Made by a program: the position numbers and the translations under genes. Source: Turritopsis dohrnii (taxonomy: Eukaryota; Cnidaria; Hydrozoa; Anthoathecata; Oceaniidae). Taken from it: DNA of 64,000 bases. This document shows positions 7,359 to 18,500 of this stretch, one piece after another (position 1 is the first letter of the stretch; each line of letters opens with the position of its first letter). Location of the stretch: NCBI GenBank assembly GCA_027922465.2, contig BQMF02000169.1, positions 1 to 64,000 on the forward strand, in the 5' to 3' direction. The notes beneath the pieces are model-generated. The model ran no database searches, was not told the origin of the DNA, and was given only the letters and a program-made list of their open reading frames with translations.

Positions 7359-10300
7359 ATGACTACTAGAAAAACTGTTGTTGAATTAAAAGCTCTCGCT
7401 AGAGAACGTGGTTTACATGGCTACTCAAAACTCAGAAAAGCTGAGTTGATCGAATTATTAGCAAACCCACCTTTCCGACCTGTTCCACCACCAAGACCTA
7501 CTAGGTTTAACCGACCTGTTCCACCACCAAGACCTGTTCCATTTATTCCTACCCAACAAGATATGGATATCTTTGAACAGCGAGAAATGTCGAAAAATAG
7601 ACCTGTTGTGAAAAGTAAGTTGGATGAATGGAGAGATTGGTTGGTAAATCATGTACCTAAACCTATTAAGGAGAAAACTAGTAAAGCTTTCAAAACTTTG
7701 AAAGATAAGGTTCTCAATCTGTATAAAAAGGTTAGAAAAGAGAGAGATGAGGATGATGATGTTGTTCGAGAATTAGATCAACGACCACAAATCAACTTGA
7801 TTGAAAGCCATCCAAGAATGAACAGGTATGAGGTTACCGGTAATTTGAATTCAGACCTATCAAATATGATTTTCAACCGAATCAGAGAAGATATCGAAAT
7901 GCGTTCGAGGATTGTTTATAGTTTTACCGCTAAAATTTATCGAGGAAATGGGGAACTTGTAAAGTATGAAAAGACACTTCCTGGAGAAGGTACTTATACG
8001 AGTTTATCCGCAATCGAGGAGTATATCAAACGATGTGAGAGTCGAAGGTTAGATTTGGATGATGATGGTGTTTGGTCTAAGGCGTATCTACCAGCAGCCG
8101 AGGTTTTCGATAGTCCGGGTGTCTATCAGGGACGTGTCGAATTTACTCGAATCATTATAAAAGTCATACACAGCAATGAACCGCTCATGGGTTGTGGTCC
8201 TCTGCCTGATTGGCTTCGTGAGAAAAGATGTATCCATGCGATAGATGATAAAAACGACAATCTGTGTGTATGGAGATGTCTTGCTATCTACTTTGCATAT
8301 GCTAAAAACAAACAAAGACCTGCTAAACGCACTACTACCAAAGCGTTAGAACTAGCTCGAGATTTTTATGATGATCAGAACCTAAAAGTTAAGGATGTAC
8401 GAGCTACAAAACTCGTTGATTTTGAAGGTATTGCCAAACAGTTTAATGTCAACATCCGTCTATATGAGCCGAAAAACCAACAGGTTTGGAAATTGGTGTT
8501 TGGTAAAAACCAGTTCAGAAAAAGTTTACCTTGTGTTGATATCGGTCTCTACGAGGGTCATTGCTTCTACATAAAAGATCTTGAAGGTTTGACACAACAC
8601 TGGGAATGTGCCGCTTGCGAACAGAGATTTAAACGACACAACAATTATAATAGACACGTAACAGAAAACCTTTGTTCGGGAGGAAAAACCAAGTTGATAT
8701 GCAAAGGAGAAAAGTTTAAGCATATCATGAACAGTTCTGAGAAGGTATTCTATGGAGGTAACACCCAGTTCAGTTATGCCGGTTGTCGATGGATTGAACA
8801 ACAATCTGAAATCACAGGTAAACATATTCATCACGCTCTTTGTGGTCATGGTGGTGAGAGGTGTGTGAAGATTAACAAGCGAGAGATTCTTGTAGATGGG
8901 TATGAACCTGAAAGTAATACTGTCTATCAATATTATGGTTGTAAATGGCATGGATGTCCTTGTATAAATGGTGATCCGAAAAAATATCGAGCTACACTCG
9001 ACATGGAGACAAAAATTAGGAGTCTTGGTTATGATGTTGTTTCAGTTTGGGAGTGTGAAATACCGGAGTTGAGTACCGTTGAGCTTGAAAAGAAGTTTGT
9101 TCCATACCCATACTTTATCGTGTTTGATTTCGAAACGATACTCCATAAACTCGACCAACAAGTTACGAGTGATCTGACTTTTGACACTAAACATATCGCA
9201 ATCAGCGTTGCTATTACCGATAACTTTACAAATAAACCCACCTTTCTTGTAAATTCGGATCCGGAAAAGCTCATCAAAGACTTTATTTTAGATTTAGAAA
9301 AACGGTGGGAGGGCATCTCGAAATGTGTGAGTGAAAAATATTATTTGCCTCACAAAGATTCGCTTCCATCCTCCGTAGTTATGCGACACGAAGCTTGGTG
9401 TAATCAGGTTCCTGTGCTAGGTTTCAATAGCGGTAAATACGATCTCAATATGATCAAGAAGCACTTTGTTAATCATATGACAGAACAGGCCGGTTCAATC
9501 TCTGTGGCTAAGAAAGAGAATAGCTATATGTTTTTGACGACCGGTCAGTTCAAATTTTTAGATGTGAAATCTTATCTTGCACCGGGTCTTTCTTTTGACG
9601 GTTGGTGTAAAGCAAACAATTGTGAAGAACAAAAACTTGTCTTTCCTTATGAATGGTTGGCCAGTTTTGAGAAACTTTCTCACATAGGCACTGTGAAATA
9701 TGAAGACTTTTACTCGAGTCTCAAGAAAAAGATTTTAATCACTCCTCAAGAATATGAAGATTTTAAGGTTGAATTTGAGAAACGTGGATGTGTTACCATG
9801 CTGGATTGGTTAAAAGAATATAACTTGGCCGATGTTGTACCGTTTGTGGAAGCTTTGGAGAAGACGCGAGAATATTATTATGGAGACGAGATCGATATGT
9901 TGAAGGACGCTGTGTCTATTCCTGGAATTTCGATGACTTACGTTTTGAACAAAGCGTTGAAAATGAAAAAGAGAGGAGAGCCCGATTTGTATGCACCGGG
10001 ACAACCTTGTACGTGTAAATGTTCGAAGGAATGTTATAAACAAGGTTGCAAAGACTGTTCAAAAATACGAAAAGATTGTGAGGCGTGTCCGAAAAACAAA
10101 GCTTACGAGTTGTTGAAAACCGGTATGGTTGGTGGTCCGAGTATCGTGTTTTCCAGATATGCCGAAAGAGGTGTGTCAAAGATACGACCTCATAAATATA
10201 AAGACGCTAGGAATTGTGAGTCTGTTGTTGGTTTTGATGCGAATAGTTTGTATCTGTTTTGTTCGGGGCAGGAGATGCCCTGTGGAAAGGAGAGTTACAT

Positions 10301-11489
10301 TGAGATCGAAAATCCTACAGATCCGGAGTATTTGAAAGAGTTTTCCGAGGGTGTATGTGACGGTTCTATTTTTGGTTTTTGTCAGGTAGATATTCATGTT
10401 CCGGAAGAGTTAAAAGCTAAATTTGAAGAGTTTTCACCTCTGTTCGTTGTCGATAAGATTCCTGAGAGATTAGTACCCCAACATATGAAAGACTACCAAA
10501 CAGCTACAAATAGGATGAATATCAAAGGAACTAAAAAGTTATTGGGGGTTTGTAAGGTGAGGAAGATTTTGTTATATACACCGTTGTTGAAGTGGTATAT
10601 AGATCACGGTTTGAAGGTGACTGGAGTATATAAAATTCTGAAATATACAGCGAGCAGACCTTTCAAATGGTTCCCTAAAGAAGTAACCGATGCGAGACGA
10701 GATGGCGATTCGAACCCTGCATTAAAACAACTCGGTGACACTCATAAACTGAAAGGTAATTCGTTCTACGGTAAAATGATTGAAGATCTCGAAAAACATA
10801 CCAATAATACGTACACAAAATCAGAGGAAAATGTCGATAAGGCGTTCAGAAGCCCTTTCTTTGACGATCTTGAAGTCATCAATGAGACATTTGAGATCAA
10901 AGAGAGAAAACGTCAAGTCAATATAAATCGACCTTATCAATGCGGTATCGCCGTGTATCAGTTTGCTAAACTGAGGATGTTTGAGTTTTACTATGACTTT
11001 CTCGATAAATATATAGATAGGAAAGATTTTGAATTGATTCAAATGGATACGGATAGTATGTACATGGCTCTTTCGTCTAAGTCGTTGGATGATATCGTTA
11101 AATCCGAACTTAAGGATTATTATTTCAAGCAATGTAAAGCAGAATTTTTGAGTACGAGTAAATACCACGATAGAACACCGGGTTTATTCAAGGCGGAGTT
11201 CAATGGTACGCGAATGATTGCTCTTACGAGTAAATGCTATTTTGCGGAGAATCAAGATTTAGGCAAATCAAAGTTTAGTTGTAAGGGAATTTCAAAAAGG
11301 CAAAATGAAATGAGTTGGCAGCGATACAAAGAAGCTTTGGATGGTAGTAAGGACATGGCACAAAATACAGGGTTTAGGGTAAGTAATCATAAGATCGTCA
11401 CGTACACACAAAAGAAACTAGGTCTCAGCGCTTATTATGACAAACGAATCGTAGCCGATGATGGGATACACACCAAACCACTATACTAA
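7359..11489 (+). CDS. POLB: Polinton protein-primed family-B DNA polymerase
   Basis: 1376 aa, intact. Residues 6-36 form a SAP-type motif (VELKALARERGLHGYSKLRK). Residues 38-55 hold a Pro/Arg repeat. An OTU-like cysteine-protease pattern has D300 and C303 (DNLCVWRC) and H401 (GHCFYI). A C2HC zinc-finger-like motif uses C417, C420, H433 and C439. The exonuclease has D590/E592 (FDFET), N690 to D695 (NSGKYD) and Y820/D825 (YNLADV). Polymerase motif A has D960 (FDANSLY), motif B K1132 to G1138 (KGNSFYG) and motif C D1230-T-D-S. By family it replicates the linear element from a terminal protein. Its own TATA tract and a downstream stem-loop mark it as a separate transcription unit. The open reading frames on the other strand here are shadows. 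Confidence 0.95.
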   Translation: MTTRKTVVELKALARERGLHGYSKLRKAELIELLANPPFRPVPPPRPTRFNRPVPPPRPVPFIPTQQDMDIFEQREMSKNRPVVKSKLDEWRDWLVNHVPKPIKEKTSKAFKTLKDKVLNLYKKVRKERDEDDDVVRELDQRPQINLIESHPRMNRYEVTGNLNSDLSNMIFNRIREDIEMRSRIVYSFTAKIYRGNGELVKYEKTLPGEGTYTSLSAIEEYIKRCESRRLDLDDDGVWSKAYLPAAEVFDSPGVYQGRVEFTRIIIKVIHSNEPLMGCGPLPDWLREKRCIHAIDDKNDNLCVWRCLAIYFAYAKNKQRPAKRTTTKALELARDFYDDQNLKVKDVRATKLVDFEGIAKQFNVNIRLYEPKNQQVWKLVFGKNQFRKSLPCVDIGLYEGHCFYIKDLEGLTQHWECAACEQRFKRHNNYNRHVTENLCSGGKTKLICKGEKFKHIMNSSEKVFYGGNTQFSYAGCRWIEQQSEITGKHIHHALCGHGGERCVKINKREILVDGYEPESNTVYQYYGCKWHGCPCINGDPKKYRATLDMETKIRSLGYDVVSVWECEIPELSTVELEKKFVPYPYFIVFDFETILHKLDQQVTSDLTFDTKHIAISVAITDNFTNKPTFLVNSDPEKLIKDFILDLEKRWEGISKCVSEKYYLPHKDSLPSSVVMRHEAWCNQVPVLGFNSGKYDLNMIKKHFVNHMTEQAGSISVAKKENSYMFLTTGQFKFLDVKSYLAPGLSFDGWCKANNCEEQKLVFPYEWLASFEKLSHIGTVKYEDFYSSLKKKILITPQEYEDFKVEFEKRGCVTMLDWLKEYNLADVVPFVEALEKTREYYYGDEIDMLKDAVSIPGISMTYVLNKALKMKKRGEPDLYAPGQPCTCKCSKECYKQGCKDCSKIRKDCEACPKNKAYELLKTGMVGGPSIVFSRYAERGVSKIRPHKYKDARNCESVVGFDANSLYLFCSGQEMPCGKESYIEIENPTDPEYLKEFSEGVCDGSIFGFCQVDIHVPEELKAKFEEFSPLFVVDKIPERLVPQHMKDYQTATNRMNIKGTKKLLGVCKVRKILLYTPLLKWYIDHGLKVTGVYKILKYTASRPFKWFPKEVTDARRDGDSNPALKQLGDTHKLKGNSFYGKMIEDLEKHTNNTYTKSEENVDKAFRSPFFDDLEVINETFEIKERKRQVNINRPYQCGIAVYQFAKLRMFEFYYDFLDKYIDRKDFELIQMDTDSMYMALSSKSLDDIVKSELKDYYFKQCKAEFLSTSKYHDRTPGLFKAEFNGTRMIALTSKCYFAENQDLGKSKFSCKGISKRQNEMSWQRYKEALDGSKDMAQNTGFRVSNHKIVTYTQKKLGLSAYYDKRIVADDGIHTKPLY

Positions 11490-11512
11490 TCGAAATTCAT
11501 TCACGATAACAC

Positions 11513-11537
11513 TTATTAACGCGTTTCACGTTAATAA
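11513..11537. terminator. Perfect 9-bp stem-loop downstream of polymerase
   Basis: TTATTAACG at 11513-11521 pairs with CGTTAATAA at 11529-11537 around CGTTTCA, 23 nt after the polymerase stop. Confidence 0.6.
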
Positions 11538-11629
11538 TCCCCCTTATTTTCACCGTTAAAAATATAGTAAATTCTCGATAAAATTATGAACATCGAAAAG
11601 TGGGCCTATAATGCCTCCCGCCTACTACT
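11538..11629. other. Candidate right terminus of the Polinton
   Basis: After the last gene the sequence continues to CCTACTACT at about 11621-11629. Read on the minus strand this begins AGTAGTAGGCGGGAGG, and Polinton TIRs begin with AG. The matching left TIR is outside the window, so the boundary is a guess. The block GCCTCCCG also occurs at 497-504 inside the element. Confidence 0.3.
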
Positions 11630-11639
11630 AAAGTAATGA

Positions 11640-11810
11640 CGCAGAAACTCTATTCATACTATAAGAAAACAAAACAAACAAACAAAAAAGTTCTAAAGCG
11701 TACTTACCCTAAAAACATTAATAAATCTTCGTGCAATACCTTCGTTGTTGTCTATTGTTTCTTGATCTTGCGAATAATAAAAAAAACGATCGATTGCAAT
11801 GCAATGTTTT
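11640..11810. other. No gene seen
   Basis: AT-rich with an AAAC/AAAACAAAC tract near 11666-11690. It may be the 3' part of the truncated Helitron that starts at 11949 on the minus strand. Confidence 0.3.
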
Positions 11811-11949
11811 CCCCTATACTAATCGCAGAAAAATATTAACCGCCGTGGTCTGACACTCCATTATGAATAAGTGACCGCAAAAACGACCCGTAATTTTAGA
11901 GAGTGAAAGCGTGAAAAAAGCGGATGCACAGCGCGTATTAGAATATAGA
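11811..11949 (-). mobile_element. 5' end of a truncated Helitron (family with hairpin GGTAAAAA)
   Basis: On the minus strand TCTATATTCTAATACGCG starts at 11949, immediately after the CTAG end of the next copy. The 5' segment matches the start of the copies at 12513 and 14653 (shared GTGCAT..C and CTCTCTAAAAT). No 3' hairpin is found, so it is truncated or its end is not recognisable. Confidence 0.5.
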
Positions 11950-12513
11950 CTAGTATCCCGGGTAAAAACTTTTTACCGAACTTAACTTCGAAAAGGATGG
12001 GTCAAAATCGCCTTTCCCGTGAACAATCCCCACGATGAAAATTTCAATTTAGGAATTGGAAACGGAAAATGTAACCATGTTGTAGAGCTCGAAAAACTGA
12101 TCAAAAAAATGTATGGGATCCTTTCGCTACGACCAACCGTTCCAGAGATATCGCTGATCAAAGATTTCGATGACGTCATATCCGCAGTACCAAATAAAAT
12201 CTAGGCCCAAATGATGCGTCACCCCATCACTCGTATCGCTGACCCCAAAAAACGTCAGTTATCCCTATTGGTTCTTGAGATATTTCCCCAAAAACGTCGC
12301 GTTCGATTGGGGATGCAATGCAATGATTCCCCGTGATCATAAAAAACTGACGTCAAATGATGCCACGTGCTTTTGGAATGATCGTGAGAAAAGTGTCTCT
12401 CGCATCTACGTGGTTTTACGCGCACATAAGAGGACGATGACCGTAAATTTAAACTAAATATATCACTCTCTAAAATAAAAGTGGTATGCACAACGCGGAT
12501 TATTATAATAAGA
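11950..12513 (-). mobile_element. Non-autonomous Helitron, 564 bp, head-to-tail
   Basis: Minus strand. The 5' end is TCTTATTATAATAATCCGCG at 12513. The 3' end has a hairpin GGTAAAAAGTTTTTACC, seven more bases and CTAG at 11953-11950, followed by T. The TC start, subterminal hairpin and CTRR end define Helitrons. No Rep/helicase. Internal sequence (GATGACGTCA, GAGCTCGAAAAACTGATC) is shared with the other Helitron family at 25.5, 26.4, 42 and 44.5 kb. Confidence 0.75.
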
Positions 12514-14653
12514 CTAGTATCCCGGGTAAAAACTTTTTACCGAACTTAACTTCGAAAACATTAGGTGAAATCCACCATTCCCGTGTACGTACCCCGTGAC
12601 GAAAAAATAGATCATAGAATCGCAACTCAAAAACATCCCAGGCGGCGTCGCTCGCCACCCATGTTCAGTATGCGTTGTGTCGCAGAATTTAACTTGTGTA
12701 AGAGTTTCTTTTCTGGCATTAATTTTTTAATTCATTTCTTACATTCAGAAAATTTAAAACAAAAACAAATAGCAACATGGCTCAGAATATATATTCATAC
12801 GCAGAAGAGAAGTAACTTTAATGTAAAAAAATGCAATATATAACACAGAACCGTTTACCCAGACATAATACATAAGACATAATAAATATAACAAAATGTG
12901 ATTTGAAAACAAATCGATACCTTATAACTGTGTTTCTTTTGTGCGGAAGTTACATTGGACAGCAACTATTAATGAATTTTTGAAATGATATATATACAAT
13001 CTGTTCTTCCCAAACCCATCAACATCATGATAAGAACCATGAGTTTCATTCCTTTAACGGTTTACGTGCTGTTTTATTATTATTAATCTTACCTAAAAAA
13101 TATTTCAATTGTATAAAAATGCAGAAAAAGATAATCATACTATGAAATAGTTGAAATATAAAACAAAACAAAAAACAAAAAGTAAATTCATGTACGCATT
13201 TATCCTAAAAATAATTGATGAAAAACACAAATTCAATGACAGAATTTGTAAAGCTTTTGATTGGAAAGTCTATAAAATCAACCAATGCTATAAGTTAATA
13301 CGGGTTCAACACTCAACACTGGAGCTGAACTACATAAAGACTTTTAACGTGGGATACACAGCCAAACATCAAAATAATAAAAATAATTGAAACAATGAAA
13401 TGCCCTACCAAAGTCATAATTTAATACCGAAAAGATAAAAAGTAACAACAGTAAAACATAATGCGAAACTTATATAGTACCCAGGCATAGTACGTAAACA
13501 ATTACCATAACACAAAATAATGTGTAATCATCACAAAATATAAGAATCCATCCAGCAATGCAATGCTTCTTATTTGTAGTAGCACAGTTAGTAGTCATAT
13601 CACAATAATTAATGAATTTTTGAAATACTTAATCCATTCTTCTCTTAACTATCCCTCACAACATCATAATTTAACCATCTGCTTCATTTCTTTAATGGTT
13701 ATACACCTTTTCTTTTCTGACCTAAAAGAAAAAGATTTCAGTGAAGAACAGCTATCTACAATCCACACTACTGCAACAACCATATTGAAGCAAACAAAAG
13801 CAAAAGATATAAATGACAGACAGGCAGAGAGAAAAAGCACCAAACATCGTCAATAAAATATACAGGGAAATTTAATAAAAAGCAGACATGGTTGAGATGA
13901 GATAAGACAGCATAACACGTTCCCCATTTCCACAGTCATGAGAACCATTTTCAATTGATCTGTAAATAAAATCTTCTTTCCTAACTAATGGTGCGCGTTA
14001 CCAAAACAAATTTTTACTGCGCTCCCCCTTCGATTGAATTACGTTTGACTCTTAAACATTAAAAATTCAAAATAAACTTAAAATTGAAATTAAAACCATT
14101 CGTTACCGTTGTTCGTTCGATCTTTCTGCAGCTAATTTTTAAAAACTTCACTGCACTTCTTCTGTATATCTAAATATGATTTTTCATTGTAAACAAACAA
14201 CTCACTTACACGTGCTACCCGATAATAAAACGTTTTATAATAATAACAATACCTTCGTGCATACAAACCTGTGTTTCTTCGTCAGTTCTTTCGTCGATTT
14301 GCTGCCTAAAACAATCAAATTTAAATTAAAATATTCGTATACAAAAAGAAACACGTCTTCTTCGCGAAGTTTCTTGCTCACGAAATGATCGTTGACAAAT
14401 TTCGAACGAAGAAGATTGCATTGCTCGCACTCCTCCAAAGACGTTTTTCGGCTGATTTCCACTGCGCAAACCAAAAATAACAAAACGGAGGAGCATATAC
14501 TAATCGCGGAAAATAAAAAAAAGTGTTCTCGCATCTACGTGGTTTTACGACAAAAAGGGAAAAAATAAGAAGGTTTTGACCGTGAAAGAAAAACCAACTA
14601 TATCACTCTCTAAAATAAAAGTGGGATGCACAAAGCGAATTAGTATAATAAGA
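12514..14653 (-). mobile_element. Larger non-autonomous Helitron, 2140 bp, tandem to the previous
   Basis: Minus strand. The 5' end is TCTTATTATACTAATTCGC at 14653, preceded by A. The 3' end has the same hairpin GGTAAAAAGTTTTTACC and CTAG at 12517-12514, directly abutting the next copy's TC. The interior has a GC-rich hairpin near 12641-12660 typical of the other Helitron family, which suggests a chimera. Short open frames (for example 14235-14534, minus) match nothing I know. No transposase seen. Confidence 0.7.
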
Positions 14654-15014
14654 TGAATTAAATGAAACAAGAGCCAGATGGCGCAAAACGGTAGCAGCAA
14701 GTTTACTTTTCACGCAAATGCTTTCGAAATTTTACTTTAAGTACTAAAAACTTCTTTACTGGATGTTTTCTAAGATATCTCACTGGTGGAAAACAGGCAT
14801 TAACGATAAATTCGATGAAAATGATTAATTAGTGTAAATAGGGTCTAACCAAAAACACCAGCAACAATTTATTTAAAGACAAAAGAATTACACATGTGTA
14901 AGCTGTGTGTTTTTTTTATAAGAAATTTTTTCGTAAGAGCTTATGTAGAAAAAAAAAAGTTTGTTTATAATAATAATAATTTCTGACGAAACCAAAATTG
15001 AATTCCAACAAATA

Positions 15015-15089
15015 AACTGCCTTTTTGAACTAGGCAGATCTAGATCTTTGATCTTTGATCTTTGAACTAGGCAGATCTAGATCTTTGAA
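15015..15089. repeat. Short tandem duplication
   Basis: The segment TTTGAACTAGGCAGATCT followed by AGATCTTTGA occurs twice, joined by an ATCTTTG triplication. Confidence 0.75.
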
Positions 15090-15457
15090 AAATTTAATAA
15101 ACAAACATAGTGTAATAGCTAACAAACCAAACGAGGTAATAAGAAATTTTGAACTAATAAGCTTTACTAACAAGAAAAGCAGCATATCAAGTATATATTT
15201 TCAGTTAGCGTAATGAACTAAAAGTCCCATTTTTATGTACGCCTATTTGATTAGAATTCGAATGAATTCTAATTTCGTGGATTAAGTTATAAAAAATCAG
15301 GTTATGTACTTTTAAAATAAAAGGTAATCTACTTTTAAATGTTCGATATGAAAAAGCTTCCAAATTACGAAGGCTGCGTTCCTTCATTAGAATTTACATT
15401 GCGTTTTTGATAGAGTCCCGCAGACTCTAAATCGCAGACTAATTGCCATTTCGGCCG

Positions 15458-15458
<1 letters not shown>

Positions 15459-15500
<42 letters not shown>
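15459..15500. repeat. (AGT)n microsatellite
   Basis: About 13 AGT/GTA units. The inverted copy of the host element carries an (ACT)n tract at the matching place (54269-54305). Confidence 0.95.
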
Positions 15501-15550
15501 CCACGGGTGTTTTAATACGGTATTCGCTTTCGCTGCTACCGTAAAAAAAT

Positions 15551-18500
15551 TACCGTAATGCTTCGATTAGACGCCCGGGGCGTTTATTAAATTTTTTGAA
15601 TTTTTAGGGGGGCGTCTATTCGAGGGGGGCGTTTAAAAGAGGGGGGGGGCGTCTATTGAATTTTTGTGAAACTCTTCTTTTTCGTAAGTATAAAGTAAAC
15701 CAGGGATATGTTAAAGCGTAGCTGGATGCACAGCGATAGATTTTGCTATGTTCTATGTGTGTTGTCAGGAATTTCAGGAATGTATGTGATTGTTTTTTTT
15801 CGCCAATTAAATTGCTTGAAAGCGTATTTTTAACCAATGAAAAGACGTGAAATAAATCGTGCAAACTTCTGTTTGACTTGTATTTTATCCTAGCTATACG
15901 CGGAATGGTGTTCAAAGCGACAAGATTTTGATTTGGGATTTTGATCAAGAACAAAAACTGTAAAAGTGAACTGGGTAATTATGCTCAGCATCTTAAAAAT
16001 TACCCAAACGTTAGCTTATATATATTTAGAACGCCTGCTTTGAAAAAAAACATGTTTTATTTTGAGGGAAATAGCTTGGTATAACCACAAATATACTAAA
16101 TTGACCTCTGCAGACAAGTTATGTGACCTTATTAATTTTGGCAACACAATTCAAAAAATTTTAAAACTCAAGATGATATTGTATTGACTTACAAGACTAG
16201 TGAAACTCGCATTTTGTTAGGCTCAACAAAAATGAATTTGAAACCATGTTAGATAGATATATAGAGATAGATAATTTATTTGGTAAAGAAGGTCGTTGAA
16301 AAATGCAGTACAATACTGATGTGGACCTACTGCATGTATATATAAATATAAACATAACACTTGACAAAAATTTTTAATAAATCGAAATATTTTGAAAATT
16401 TCATGTGTGTTTTTTTTGTCTTATATATAAATATAAACGTACTTATAAAAGGATGAAAGAAGAAAACTATTTTTCGTTGAACTTTAAGTTTCTTCCTTCA
16501 CGGATTCATCAGCTAACTGAACTGGTTTTAAAATAAAGTAAAAATGCTCCTGACTATCGAGCACTTTCAGAGAAGAGAAATGTATGCTAGTATTATAATG
16601 AACTAAAATTCCTTTTTGATAATTAACTATCTTAAGGAAAGAAATTTTGGCGGGGAGAAATTTTGGCCGATTTGGCGGATTGCTTCAAAAACCGTCAAAA
16701 TCCGCCAAAATTTCTTCCCTTAAGGTAGTAGGAGTTTACATACTTAGATATATAAAAATAAATAAATATAAATATAAATATAAAAACATGGGGAAAAACA
16801 AAAAACAAAAAAAACCCCTGAAAATCTAAAAAGCTGAAAAAATGACCAAGAACAGAAGGATTAAGAATTTAGAACCTAGATTAGCATGCCTAACAAGACA
16901 AAAAGAACAAAGAACCAAGGGTTTAGAGTAATGATGTGTAGTTCTCAAAGGGAAAATTGAATAAAAAAGTTCCTGATTTTTTTTATCTTCTTCCATGCAG
17001 CATGCTCAAAATATATTTATATAAAATAAAAAAATTGATTAGACAACTATATATACTAAATAAAATAGACAATGTATATATGTAAAATACAAGGAAATAA
17101 TACTAAACAGTACAATATACAAGAAGACATACTACATTTCAGAGAATATAACCACATTTTTTTAGGCACAGCAAAAATGAGTTTGAAACCATGTATTGAT
17201 TTCTTCATTAAAGGAAGTGATTTTGTTATTTTTTACATGAGAATATAATTTCTATAATGTGCAGGCAATTTGTATCAACACAAAAGTATATATTCACCCA
17301 TAACTGAAAAATAAAACATCCAAAATCAGCATTTTTGTCTTTTTGATAACACTTTTTCAGCAATAATAATTGAGGTCTATTCTTTATACGTCATCTTATA
17401 TTTTCATGCATTGCCAGTTATCATATCTGACTTGACAACAATTAACTTTCTTTCATTGAACATATTGTTCTAAGCTAGGATTACACAGCCACTGTGCTCT
17501 ATTTGCTTACAAAAGATTCAGTTTATCAGTCTTCAATTCCATCCAAGTAAAATAACAATGGCTCAAGCTTGATGATTGAAGGAATGCATTGAAATGCAGA
17601 TATATAAACCTCAATAAAAGGGGTAGCTACATATCTAGCCTACCATTCTGCACTTAAATTATTAGAGGATTCAAATCAAAGAATAATTACAATATCAAGT
17701 CAGGAATTCTTATCATTAATTTATATAACAGGAACATTAATCACCAGTAATTCTAATACTTTCAAAACTCTGCTATATCTGTTTTTGTTCCTGACACAGT
17801 CACTGTCTCCTCTTGTCACTCATTTAAGTATTTTAGAAAGACATTGTTGGTATTTTTTTTTAATATTTCTTCATGCACAATCTAAAAACAAAAACATGAC
17901 TGCATATTTCATATAGATAAAAGCTTACTACTTCATGTCTACATACATCTTAACACATCTACATCTGAAAATGAAAATCATATGAAAATAGACAAACATA
18001 GTAAGGAAAACTGAAGCAGCCAGCAACACACCCAGCCATAACCTAACCACAGTGAAACGAAGCGATTTCTTGCACATAGTAGATATTCATACCGAGTTTT
18101 CGTTTGTTTTGAAATAAAAAATTCCTGCCATTTCATTACAGGTGTCCTTGCAGTTCAGAATAATATCACATGACATACAAGAATTTACTGAAAGTCACGT
18201 GATTAAAGTGACGGAAAAAGATATAGACGAAAAGAAAATGACGTAGATATATGCCCCAGAAAAATGAAAGTCGTGGGAGATCGTGGTCTTCCCTGATTCT
18301 ATTTTCACAAGATTTGATAAATTTAATGCTTTATCTTGCCTTGACAATTAGCAGGATATCAGGGAATTCCTCCTTCCATCGATATAACAACAACAGATTT
18401 CGCTCTGTGCAAGGCTATAAATGGCTGTTTATCATCCTTATAAGGCAGGATACAATTTAAATCTTGTTTAAAAGCCTAAAAGCTTCTTTGGCAAAAGTCT

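Larger units (their letters stand above)
14689..15541. mobile_element. TIR element (853 bp), copy 1
   Basis: CGGTAGCAGC at 14689-14698 and GCTGCTACCG at 15532-15541 are perfect inverted ends. An inverted, diverged copy lies at 54224-55031. Similarity between copies extends past the left end (GAGCCAGATGGCGCAAAA), so the true boundary may be up to 25 bp further out. It contains an (AGT)n microsatellite and no coding sequence. Confidence 0.65.

Noticed and set aside
7458..11168. Minus-strand open frames of 64-141 codons inside the polymerase gene
   Set aside because: They overlap a gene with complete exonuclease and polymerase motifs, have no family features, and arise from the codon use of the opposite strand.
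14235..14534. 99-codon frame with signal-peptide-like start (minus) as a captured secreted protein in the 2.1-kb Helitron
   Set aside because: The hydrophobic start is plausible, but the rest is compositionally biased and unrecognised, and no splice sites or related copies are visible.
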